Below are positions 6,239 through 12,291 of a DNA stretch of 29,667 bases, in pieces; the first letter of the stretch is position 1; every line of letters begins with the position of its first letter. The notes below the pieces were generated by a model. It saw nothing but the letters and a program-made list of their open reading frames with translations, did no database searches and was not told the origin of the DNA. Source of the DNA: a virus. The translations under genes were made by a program, and so were the position numbers. Location: positions 1 through 29,667 of IMG/VR virus record IMGVR_UViG_3300032240_000618. One strand, given 5' to 3'.

Positions 6239-8905
6239 TTATCCTCCATAACTAATTCCTATCTTGCTCTCGCAGTTCAGCGGCAGGCCCTGTGCCCACT
6301 TGGGCCTGATCCTCATGCATTGCTCGACGAACGTTCTACCTTCGTCAGCTTCTTCGACCTTAGCCAGCGCACCCACGGCATCGTGTACGGTCATAACCAC
6401 AGGTAGCCGCCGTGCGATCATCAGCATCTGCTCGCCAATGATGATGCGGGCCAAGGCTTGGCACAGGTTCTCAACCATCTTGCCCCCATATATCCGGTTA
6501 GGGATAGAGGCTTTGCCTTTCTTGGTGGTGTAGACCATCTCCTCCTTACCGGTCTTTTCATAGACACGCAGTCGGAGCCCGGGGTACTTAACCCATAGGC
6601 CGTTAGGTAGACGCACACCGCTGGGGCTAACCGACAAAATGTTCGGAACCCCGATAGGCTTAGCCCCGCCACGAACCATCTCGTTAAGTGCCTCTTGAGC
6701 CTGCGACCACAACCTTGGGATCATGGGGTAGGTCTCGCGGTAGGCACTGATGATGCGCTTGCATTCCGCCAGTGGTAGGTCAACACCGAAGGTCTTAAGC
6801 TGTATGCGGAACTTCTGCGGCCCCATCCCGTAGCCGCAGTTATGTACGATAATCGGACCTGCATCGGTCGCAACTGTGTATCTGTTCCTCGGCCCTGCGT
6901 AGGCGATGTCGTAGGTCATCAATCTCCGTCTGGAGGATACTGACCTTTCTTCGGTTAGCATGGTTGTCTGCCCGCGAGACAAATTGGATGTTACCGGGTT
7001 CGTACCCCCGGTTATTGTCTGCGCGGTCCATATCGAACTCGGGGTTATCCCATCCCGGTAGGGTTTGAGCATAATGCAGAAATTCTGCGCGGTCGTCTCT
7101 CCACGACTTGCACACGGTGATACCTCTACCCCCATAGTCGGCGTACACCCGGTTGGTAGGTACGTGACAGCGGTTGATAGCCGAAGAAAGTCGGTTGAGT
7201 AGTCGCTCCCGATGCGCGGTATCGGGGAGTGCAGAGCTATATTTCCAGTAGCGTTTTCTGTGCCCTTCTCGCCTACCACACAAAAGGCAGCGGGTGCTTT
7301 TAAAGTTTTTGAAGTTGTGTTTATCGACGGTGTATTCTGATTGTCCGCAATCACATTGGACGATGAGCGCAGAGACTCCACTCCGCGTCCCTGTGACGTA
7401 CCCGGTGACAACCAACTGACCGCTCCGGTGTCCAATGCTAGGGAGAGGGTATTTCTGTCTTGTGCCACTGATTGCGCTTCCAGCCACTGTGTCCCGCACA
7501 ATACTTTGTGATCCGGCGTCAACCAAAGCCCGCAAAGACTCAATGTTTCTTTGGTGCCTTTCTTCACTAGTCCTTGATGGCATACCCACTCTTCTCCGTC
7601 CCATAGCTGGTCGGAGGTAGTCACCTCCTCAATCGCTACCCAGCCACGATCAGTTAGTACTGGAGTTCCCTCGGCAAGACAACCCAAGATTGTTGTTTTC
7701 CCTACAAATCGCTCTTGCTCAGTTATGGTATCTACTGGTTTGCCGTAGATGCTCGACGCCATGATCTTGTACACGTCCTCGCCTTTATCGAAGGCTTCGA
7801 CCAAGTCCTGCTGCCCCGCCAGCCACGCAAGGGTGCGGGCCTCGATCTGACTGCTATCGCAGTCGATCAGCAAGTATCCGTCTGGCGCGCGCATTGCCTT
7901 CTTTAGCTGCGACTTGCGCGGGAGGTTTTGAAGATTAACCTTGTCGTCGCCGCCCCAGCGGCCTGTGTGTGCTGCATAGTAGCGTAGGGGCACAGGAAGA
8001 GGGCCGCGCTCAGCGATACTAATGAACCGCTCAGTGCGGCTCTCCTCCAACGTAGACTTAACTCCTAGGCGCGCAGCTACAATTGCCTGAACAACGAAGT
8101 CTTCATGGTCGAGAAGCGCCTTGAACTCCTCATCTGTTTTGGCAAAAGCGTAAGTCTGCTTACCAGTGGTAGGACTTACCTTCATCGGTGGAGCTACTCC
8201 CAGAGACAGCAGGGTCTGTGCCAACTGGGGATTGCTCATCAGGTTTTCTTTGCTTATCAGCGCCTTGTCTAGCAGCTTCTCTTTCTTCTCTCTTACAGAC
8301 CTCAAATGGTCTTCGAGTACACACTTGTCCAACTCCAGCTTGGGTTCGGAGAACATCCTGATCGTCAGGTCAATTAGCCGCATCTCCAGCTTCGGCATCT
8401 GCGGAGCCATCGCAGCAAACAGGTCGTAGGTAAGCTCTACGTCATTGACGCAGTACGCACCGTACCGCTCAAGCTCTGCCGGGGTGAAATCAATACGCCG
8501 CTTGCCAAGCGCGTTCAAGACCTCAGTGCCCTTCTCACCTAGCTCGTAGTACTCGGCCAGTGACTTGAGGCTCAGGCTGATCCCATCCGCACCATGCAGC
8601 GCCCTTGCCATAGACAGCGTATCCGCAATCATCTTGGGGTGGATATCAAAATGCCAGCTAAGGATAGCCAGATCAAACGCAGCGTTGTGGGCTACAACTA
8701 CGCTACTAGCGTAGTCGAACTGGGCAAGCCACTTCTTGGTCGCGGGCATCGGCCCGCTGAACCACTGGGTTTCGCCGTCGTTGACTTTGACAGCAACACC
8801 GATCACTTCGAACAACTCGTGCCGAATGTACTCCTCGGTTGTAATCTTGGAGAGAGAATACTGCGGGTCGTAGTAGGTTTCCATATCTACTGTAATGATG
8901 TTCAC
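6239..8905 (-). CDS. polA: Family A DNA polymerase with 3'-5' exonuclease, split by an intein
   Basis: 888 residues including an intein at 409-689; the spliced enzyme would be 607 residues. Exonuclease motifs: VDMETYYD (Asp7, Glu9), AHNAAFD (72-78) and YCVND (Tyr151, Asp155). Polymerase motif A is DCDSSQIEAR, with Asp350 and Glu355. Motif B is split: RFVGKTTILG (Arg399, Lys403) joins CGYGMG after splicing, giving the R-x3-K-x7-YG spacing of the O-helix. Motif C is TVHDAVG (His841, Asp842). There is no 5' nuclease domain, as in T7-type replicases, so it is probably the phage replicative polymerase. The start is GTG 8905, overlapping the upstream stop as GTGA. Polymerase activity should depend on splicing, because the insertion separates the conserved Lys and Tyr that bind the incoming nucleotide. 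Confidence 0.96.
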   Translation of the reverse strand: MNIITVDMETYYDPQYSLSKITTEEYIRHELFEVIGVAVKVNDGETQWFSGPMPATKKWLAQFDYASSVVVAHNAAFDLAILSWHFDIHPKMIADTLSMARALHGADGISLSLKSLAEYYELGEKGTEVLNALGKRRIDFTPAELERYGAYCVNDVELTYDLFAAMAPQMPKLEMRLIDLTIRMFSEPKLELDKCVLEDHLRSVREKKEKLLDKALISKENLMSNPQLAQTLLSLGVAPPMKVSPTTGKQTYAFAKTDEEFKALLDHEDFVVQAIVAARLGVKSTLEESRTERFISIAERGPLPVPLRYYAAHTGRWGGDDKVNLQNLPRKSQLKKAMRAPDGYLLIDCDSSQIEARTLAWLAGQQDLVEAFDKGEDVYKIMASSIYGKPVDTITEQERFVGKTTILGCLAEGTPVLTDRGWVAIEEVTTSDQLWDGEEWVCHQGLVKKGTKETLSLCGLWLTPDHKVLCGTQWLEAQSVAQDRNTLSLALDTGAVSWLSPGTSQGRGVESLRSSSNVIADNQNTPSINTTSKTLKAPAAFCVVGEKGTENATGNIALHSPIPRIGSDYSTDFLRLSTAVTYLPTGCTPTMGVEVSPCASRGETTAQNFCIMLKPYRDGITPSSIWTAQTITGGTNPVTSNLSRGQTTMLTEERSVSSRRRLMTYDIAYAGPRNRYTVATDAGPIIVHNCGYGMGPQKFRIQLKTFGVDLPLAECKRIISAYRETYPMIPRLWSQAQEALNEMVRGGAKPIGVPNILSVSPSGVRLPNGLWVKYPGLRLRVYEKTGKEEMVYTTKKGKASIPNRIYGGKMVENLCQALARIIIGEQMLMIARRLPVVMTVHDAVGALAKVEEADEGRTFVEQCMRIRPKWAQGLPLNCESKIGISYGG
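6839..7681 (-). mobile_element. Intein in the polymerase O-helix
   Basis: A 281-residue intervening protein sequence. It begins with Cys at 7681 (CLAEGTPVLTDRGWVAIEEV, block A). It continues with GLWLTPDHKVL, whose Thr-x-x-His at intein residues 55-58 is block B. It ends with YDIAYAGPRNRYTV...PIIVHN (blocks F and G), then Cys+1 of the polymerase. All the residues for standard cysteine splicing are present: Cys1, block B His, penultimate His, terminal Asn and Cys+1. Between about intein residues 65 and 250 the frame is Ser/Thr-rich and shows no endonuclease motif, although the length is more than a mini-intein needs. That middle stretch encodes an HNH protein in another frame (next entry). The phage-side flanks read ILG and CGYG. 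Confidence 0.93.
6840..7604 (-). CDS. HNH homing-endonuclease-like protein nested out of frame in the intein
   Basis: 254 codons on the same strand as the polymerase but in another frame, wholly inside the intein DNA. Residues 59-110 hold SGQLVVTGY and two Cys pairs, CDCG (84, 86) and CLLC (106, 109), a zinc ribbon. Residues 154-168 read YADYGGRGITVCKSW and 189-219 read FDMDRADNNRGYEPGNIQFV, then NHANRR. That is the usual order of phage HNH homing endonucleases (Y-x-x-YGGRGI-x-VC-x-W, then D-R-x-D-N-x-GY-x-PGN). The TAA stop at 6842-6840 overlaps the last intein codon. ATG 7604 is the first in-frame start, with GAGGAGGTGA rather far upstream; ATG 7583, with GGAGA 9 bp ahead, may be the real one. 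About 55 N-terminal and 35 C-terminal residues overlap the splicing blocks. Confidence 0.8.
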   Translation of the reverse strand: MGRRRVGMPSRTSEERHQRNIESLRALVDAGSQSIVRDTVAGSAISGTRQKYPLPSIGHRSGQLVVTGYVTGTRSGVSALIVQCDCGQSEYTVDKHNFKNFKSTRCLLCGRREGHRKRYWKYSSALPDTAHRERLLNRLSSAINRCHVPTNRVYADYGGRGITVCKSWRDDRAEFLHYAQTLPGWDNPEFDMDRADNNRGYEPGNIQFVSRADNHANRRKVSILQTEIDDLRHRLRRAEEQIHSCDRCRSDYRT

Positions 8906-9276
8906 GGTCTGCTTGTCCTAACTATAGTAGCTGGCCCACTCGACGGATTAGCCGGGCGGCGCATAGTTGGATAATTTACATACTCTTCACTTACCTCATC
9001 TAGCAGGAGGACCCGCATAACTGCATCGGTGAAGACAGGTGATTGGAGGGACACCCACTTGTCGTATACAAGCTGCACTTCTTCGTCGCTCAGGAACGGC
9101 AGGTATCTGCGGTTTGGGTTCTCACCCGGAGCGCCCACCCGTGCCCGCACTTGGGTCATGATATGATCCCACTTGTCGGGTGGTCTACTAGCCAATAGGC
9201 TTTGAGTTTCGTAGTCGCTAAACTCTTCAGGATGGCTTTCCATACGCTTGAGTATCAGCTGGATACCTTCGTTCAT
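8902..9276 (-). CDS. Hypothetical phage protein upstream of polymerase
   Basis: 124 residues (MNEGIQLILKRMESHPEEFS...). It is mainly helical, and the centre RRYLPFLSDEEVQLVYDKW resembles a short charged helical bundle. Pro, Arg and Ser enrich the C-terminus (RRPANPSSGPATIVRTSRP), suggesting a flexible tail. It starts at ATG 9276 behind AGGAGCGAACAGA, a variant of the shared leader that overlaps the stop of the gene upstream. Its own stop overlaps the polymerase GTG start as GTGA, which argues for translational coupling and possibly matched amounts. Its small size and position fit a polymerase-associated factor, but no family is recognised. Confidence 0.82.
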   Translation of the reverse strand: MNEGIQLILKRMESHPEEFSDYETQSLLASRPPDKWDHIMTQVRARVGAPGENPNRRYLPFLSDEEVQLVYDKWVSLQSPVFTDAVMRVLLLDEVSEEYVNYPTMRRPANPSSGPATIVRTSRP

Positions 9277-9287
9277 TCTGTTCGCTC

Positions 9288-10148
9288 CTACGCAGCTACA
9301 ACTTGGTAATCTTTATGTACGAACCCGTCCGTCTCGCCTTTAATCATGCACGGCTGCACCCAGTGACGCACACCATGCTTGCTCGTACGGTAATATCCAC
9401 GGCGCAGATGGCTGCGCGGTGACGCATGGGTGCCACCTAACCGGCGAGACTTGGGCTTCTTCTTGCCTATGGTTAGCACCTTGTAAGTGAACAGCGGAGC
9501 CTTACCTCGCGTACGGCGGAAGCGGTTCTTGGCTTTGTCAGGTTCGATGTCGTCGAAAACAACTTCATTACTGTGAAGTACGTAACAGAAGTCGATGTAA
9601 GCGTTCATTTCGTCGCGTAGATCAGCCGCAATTTGCTGCGTCAACGCTTCTGCCGTCCCCGCCCACTTCCAGCGTATCGCCTCAAAGATTTTGGGTAAGC
9701 ATACGTCATATTTCACGCGCACATGGGCTAAACCATGCTTCACATAAAAGATATTCGGGTCATTATAATTGAAGGTACCCATATAGATGTGGGGAACCCA
9801 CCGGTTTTCTTTTTCATTAAAAAGGCATGGGAGGATGTTTACGTGCGTTCCCATATCCATGGCAATAACGATACGCTTGGGACAAGCAGTTTGTCCTTCA
9901 GGAGTTTCTCCCGGTACTTCTGCATACTCTAGTACCACATACTTGTATGGCGGTCTTAGCGAGTCGCCACTAAACGACTTGAGGTTCCTATCCGTCAGGA
10001 TACCGCCCTCCGGCAACACGAACACGATACCGCTTTCACGCACCCGTGCCGCCGTAGCTTCGGTAATCATGTAGTCTGCAGGATGGATCAGTTTTTTTAG
10101 CTTTGGTAGGCTGTCCAGATATTCTGTGAAGAATTGCCCGGGTTGCAT
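9288..10148 (-). CDS. Phage protein with AcrVA2-like C-terminal motif
   Basis: About 286 residues. The middle has beta-strand pairs (KRIVIAMDMGTHVNILPCLF; then VPHIYMGTFN). A helical part ends in a conserved-looking tail: GGTHASPRSHLRRGYYRTSK, then HWVQPCMIKG, then GFVHKDYQV. The pattern R-x-H-x-RRG followed by W-x-x-P and a short hydrophobic strand resembles what I recall of the C-terminal end of AcrVA2, the anti-CRISPR that lowers Cas12a synthesis, and of uncharacterised phage relatives. The rest shows only loose similarity, so an anti-CRISPR role is a hypothesis. Start ATG 10148 overlaps the VRR-NUC stop as TGATG; GTG 10151 is the alternative, and AAGGA lies upstream. The gene sits among replication genes rather than in an accessory island. 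Confidence 0.8.
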   Translation of the reverse strand: MQPGQFFTEYLDSLPKLKKLIHPADYMITEATAARVRESGIVFVLPEGGILTDRNLKSFSGDSLRPPYKYVVLEYAEVPGETPEGQTACPKRIVIAMDMGTHVNILPCLFNEKENRWVPHIYMGTFNYNDPNIFYVKHGLAHVRVKYDVCLPKIFEAIRWKWAGTAEALTQQIAADLRDEMNAYIDFCYVLHSNEVVFDDIEPDKAKNRFRRTRGKAPLFTYKVLTIGKKKPKSRRLGGTHASPRSHLRRGYYRTSKHGVRHWVQPCMIKGETDGFVHKDYQVVAA

Positions 10149-10459
10149 CACGTTGTTCCTTCTGATGATAGTAGTTTTTGCACCAGCGGGCGTATCATGT
10201 CCCAGTTCTCTTCGTTAGCGACCATAGCAACGCCACCCGCTGCGCGGATGCTCTCGATCTCACGCACTTGCAGGGCAGTTGGTTTCTTAGCCCCTGCCTT
10301 GCACTCGATAGCAAGAAAGTTACCGTTTACGCATGCTATGATATCAGGAACACCGCTACGCCCATATCCGTGGGTAGCAGGGAAGAAGTAGTACACCCCT
10401 TCCTCGCGCAGGATTTTGGTTACGCTGTCCTTGACCTTACCCTCGGGGGTTCTTGCCAT
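10148..10459 (-). CDS. VRR-NUC family nuclease (PD-(D/E)XK)
   Basis: 103 residues matching a minimal VRR-NUC domain. The catalytic residues are Asp39 in GVPDIIACVNG and Glu52-x-Lys54 in LAIECKAG, with Thr-x-Leu-Gln (61-64) after them. The family is found as standalone phage proteins and in FAN1; it cuts branched DNA such as replication forks or Holliday junctions and can act as a resolvase before packaging. The whole fold appears complete for the phage short form. It starts at ATG 10459 after a weak ribosome site, four bases beyond the zinc-finger mini-gene. Its stop is coupled to the next gene by TGATG. Confidence 0.92.
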   Translation of the reverse strand: MARTPEGKVKDSVTKILREEGVYYFFPATHGYGRSGVPDIIACVNGNFLAIECKAGAKKPTALQVREIESIRAAGGVAMVANEENWDMIRPLVQKLLSSEGTT

Positions 10460-10463
10460 GGTC

Positions 10464-10604
10464 TTATTCTCTATCTTTCAATGCTTTAACAGGCGGAAGC
10501 AGTGCTTTGGTGGTACATGTTTTGCGCATACAGGACTTCACACCAGACACGCTGATCTCAGTATTGCAGTAGTCACACCAAATCGGTGGTGGCGTTCTTG
10601 CCAT
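10464..10604 (-). CDS. 46-residue zinc-finger protein
   Basis: The frame from ATG 10604 to TAA 10464 reads MARTPPPIWCDYCNTEISV then GVKSCMRKTCTTKALLPP. Two Cys pairs, CDYC and CMRKTC, make a compact four-cysteine zinc ribbon. It overlaps the end of the preceding gene by 32 bases in another frame, so two real frames appear to share this stretch. The start has GGAACCGGCG upstream, a mediocre ribosome site. Its N-terminus MARTP is the same as that of the VRR-NUC protein that follows, perhaps by chance or from a local duplication. A nucleic-acid or protein-binding role is likely; the details are unknown. Confidence 0.62.
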   Translation of the reverse strand: MARTPPPIWCDYCNTEISVSGVKSCMRKTCTTKALLPPVKALKDRE

Positions 10605-10752
10605 CGCCGGTTCCATTCTTTCGGATTAGAGTTTGCACGATGTGCGGGTGCTCGCTGCACAGACGATTGAGCAGGTTCTGAGAAGCCATCGTCATGCGGA
10701 CGTAGGTGTCGTACTCATCCTTGGGTTTGTCGTGGTGAGAGTAGGTGTCCAC
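10573..10752 (-). CDS. 59-residue phage protein, first gene of the 10.8-kb operon
   Basis: The frame from GTG 10752 to TGA 10573 encodes a His- and Asp-rich N-terminus (VDTYSHHDKPKDEYDTYVRM), then a helix with TMASQNLLNRLCSEHPHIVQ. It is preceded by AAGGAGCAAACCG, the shared leader motif, and by a very good promoter 27-55 bp further upstream. As the first gene of the transcription unit that includes VRR-NUC and polymerase it would be made abundantly and early. No domain is recognised. It overlaps the zinc-finger mini-gene by 32 bases. Confidence 0.7.
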   Translation of the reverse strand: MDTYSHHDKPKDEYDTYVRMTMASQNLLNRLCSEHPHIVQTLIRKNGTGDGKNATTDLV

Positions 10753-10778
10753 CGGTTTGCTCCTTTATTATGGCAGCG

Positions 10779-10807
10779 AGTATCGGTATACCATTGGACA
10801 ATGTCAA
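10779..10807 (-). promoter_or_regulatory. Strong sigma70-type promoter for the VRR-NUC to polymerase operon
   Basis: On the minus strand TTGACA (10807-10802) is followed, after a 17-bp spacer, by GATACT (10784-10779), a 4-of-6 match to TATAAT. The next features downstream are AAGGAGCAAACC and the GTG start at 10752, so the leader is short. A transcription terminator for the previous unit lies just upstream at 10,819-10,845. The pair forms a compact terminator-promoter boundary. Confidence 0.75.
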
Positions 10808-10818
10808 GTGCTAAAAGG

Positions 10819-10845
10819 GATCGGGCTAACCCAGTTAGCCCGATC
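10819..10845 (-). terminator. Intrinsic terminator after the ribbon-helix-helix gene
   Basis: A perfect 11-bp stem (GATCGGGCTAA with TTAGCCCGATC) closes a 5-nt loop. On the minus strand the stem is followed by CCCTTTTAG, a short U-run. It lies 9 bp after the stop codon of the RHH gene, which transcribes towards it. The T-run is weak, but the stem is strong and the position is right. Confidence 0.75.
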
Positions 10846-10854
10846 TAAACCAAA

Positions 10855-11025
10855 TTACAGGTGCTCTTTCATGTACGCACGTAGAGCCTCGCGCATGGTG
10901 GCCGAGAACGCCGAGTGGTTCTTGTAGTACTCGAAAATGTCCATCGGTACGCGCAGGTGGATCGACACCATTGCGTCACCCGTGGGGGGACGCCCGCGCT
11001 TCTTGGACTGTGCTTCATCGGTCAT
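10855..11025 (-). CDS. Ribbon-helix-helix DNA-binding protein
   Basis: 56 residues from ATG 11025, with AGGAGCACAGAGAA ahead. After a basic KKRGRPPTG segment, AMVSIHLRVPMDIFEYYKNH gives the N-terminal beta-strand and first helix of a ribbon-helix-helix fold; FSATMREALRAYMKEHL is the second helix. RHH proteins of this size dimerise and repress promoters, often their own operon. It is the last gene before a strong terminator and just upstream of the 10.8-kb promoter, so it could regulate the switch to the polymerase operon; that is inference. The start overlaps the end of the preceding gene by 11 bases. Confidence 0.85.
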   Translation of the reverse strand: MTDEAQSKKRGRPPTGDAMVSIHLRVPMDIFEYYKNHSAFSATMREALRAYMKEHL

Positions 11026-11242
11026 TTCTCTGTGCTCCTAGTTCATGCAGCAGGCGGCGCAGCTGCGACACCTTGTTCCGCATACCACGCCCTTCAACAG
11101 ATGTGCTACTGAAAGGTAGGAAGCGCCGCTGCTCACTATATTGTACATACAGCTTGGGGTGGGGCCGTGTGTCCGCGACCTCGTAGGTAACCCCGGACCA
11201 TGCCCGGAGTTCCTGTTCCAATGCGTCTAGTGTCCTAGCCAT
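11015..11242 (-). CDS. Small HicA-like-looking phage protein
   Basis: 75 residues from ATG 11242 (MARTLDALEQELRAW). The arrangement of helix, strand (THEV-like TYEVADT), strand (HPKLYVQYSEQRRFLPFS), S/T turn and final basic helix (MRNKVSQLRRLLHELGA) resembles the short double-stranded-RNA-binding-like fold of HicA and related small phage proteins, which carry 'r-f-l-p-f-s-s-T' and an 'R-N-x-x-x-x-L-R-R' helix. The catalytic His of HicA toxins is not obvious, so toxin function is not claimed. A reading from 11311 would extend into the upstream gene and lacks support. It is next to the RHH gene, an arrangement also seen in toxin-antitoxin pairs, and this deserves caution. Confidence 0.72.
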   Translation of the reverse strand: MARTLDALEQELRAWSGVTYEVADTRPHPKLYVQYSEQRRFLPFSSTSVEGRGMRNKVSQLRRLLHELGAQRNDR

Positions 11243-12092
11243 TGGTATCATCCATGATAAAGTACATGTTGTCGGCCACCCTGATGCCGACATCGGGCAC
11301 GTACTCACCATCCTCCAGCATCTTGAGCATACCCAGCTTCATCTTGACATCGCGGGGTAGTTGGTCGCTCGTAACGATATCTGGGTCTTTGTCCTTGCGT
11401 GATAGCGCGTAGGAGCCATCCTTGATAACCACGATTACGCCCTTGTCTGCGCGGTGGAATGCATCACCGAACCTATTCGCCTTCTTGTACGCATCGTAGC
11501 TGGCAGGGAAATCGACAGGTACGAGTTTCTGCGCACGGAAAGCGGTGATCTGCGGCTGAAGTTCTTCCCAGTGATCCGCTATGTAGTGGCGGGCAAAGTC
11601 CTGCAAAGCCTCCCACTCACTGGTGAACTTACGCCGGATAGGTTGTGTGACGTTGCTGATAGCGTGAGATGTCTTGTCGCGGCTTTCCCGGAGAAGTTCT
11701 TGGATCGTCTTAGCGCCGAAGTTATCGACGACTAGGCGGATGGCCTTCTTCATATCCTTGGTTACAGTCTCCCACCCCCGCTGCCGCGCCCGTGCAATGC
11801 GGGCGTTTTTGACGACGAACTGGGGGCCGTGTCTGTAGTGGTCTCTGATAGCGATAGAGCCAAGCTCCTCGCCAGCCTCATATACCCTGAACGAACTTGA
11901 ATTTGTTGTGTTCCAAGGCGCGTACACAACGAACGTCCATCTAGGGAACTTCTTCATCAGTGCGTCGAGGAACGGAACGAGATAACGTGACAGGGATATC
12001 TCGCCAGTAGCTACTACCCGCCCCTTGCGCACCTCGGCCATCAGGTTGGGCAACCCCATGTTCACATAGTCATGCTCGACATGATCAAACAT
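11235..12092 (-). CDS. Hypothetical phage protein, 285 residues
   Basis: The N-terminus (MFDHVEHDYVNMGLPNLMAE) leads to an alpha/beta region with SLSRYLVPFLDALMKKFPRW and a strand FVVYAPWN. A basic helical segment follows (NARIARARQRGWETVTKDMK), then a long middle region. The C-terminus is acidic (MLEDGEYVPDVGIRVADNMY). The basic helix suggests nucleic-acid contact. No catalytic motif or family is recognised. It starts at ATG 12092 behind AAGGAGCAAAAAG, which is itself inside the end of the preceding gene. Its stop is overlapped by the start of the following gene. It lies between the MoxR/VWA cassette and the RHH gene and is probably co-transcribed with both. Confidence 0.88.
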   Translation of the reverse strand: MFDHVEHDYVNMGLPNLMAEVRKGRVVATGEISLSRYLVPFLDALMKKFPRWTFVVYAPWNTTNSSSFRVYEAGEELGSIAIRDHYRHGPQFVVKNARIARARQRGWETVTKDMKKAIRLVVDNFGAKTIQELLRESRDKTSHAISNVTQPIRRKFTSEWEALQDFARHYIADHWEELQPQITAFRAQKLVPVDFPASYDAYKKANRFGDAFHRADKGVIVVIKDGSYALSRKDKDPDIVTSDQLPRDVKMKLGMLKMLEDGEYVPDVGIRVADNMYFIMDDTNG

Positions 12093-12291
12093 CTTTTTGC
12101 TCCTTCTCTTTTACTATGAAATCAGAAAACGCTTGCTCCTCGCGCTCCTGCGCATAGAATTTCTTCAACGCACCAAGCTCGTCGGGGGCCATGACATATC
12201 TATAGTTAGCTGTGTTTGAGGTCGGACCCACATACTCCACTCGGTAGAAGTCTAGAGTTATGTGCCTGATCGTTACCACCTCGCTCACCAT
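12085..12291 (-). CDS. Small phage protein, 68 residues
   Basis: It reads MVSEVVTIRHITLDFYRVEY, then ANYRYVMAPDELGALKKFYA and an acidic-basic tail (EKEQKDV). Three or four beta-strands and a C-terminal helix are expected. It overlaps the stop of the preceding gene by 7 bases (start ATG 12291; a GTG follows at 12288) and the start of the next by 8 bases, so it is clearly a coupled gene. I do not recognise the family. The position directly after the third member of the MoxR/VWA cassette suggests that it belongs with that unit. Confidence 0.75.
   Translation of the reverse strand: MVSEVVTIRHITLDFYRVEYVGPTSNTANYRYVMAPDELGALKKFYAQEREEQAFSDFIVKEKEQKDV

Noticed and set aside
11015-11242. HicAB or other toxin-antitoxin pair with the RHH gene
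   Set aside because: The fold only loosely resembles HicA, the key His is not evident, and the RHH protein lacks a HicB-type domain; position alone is insufficient.
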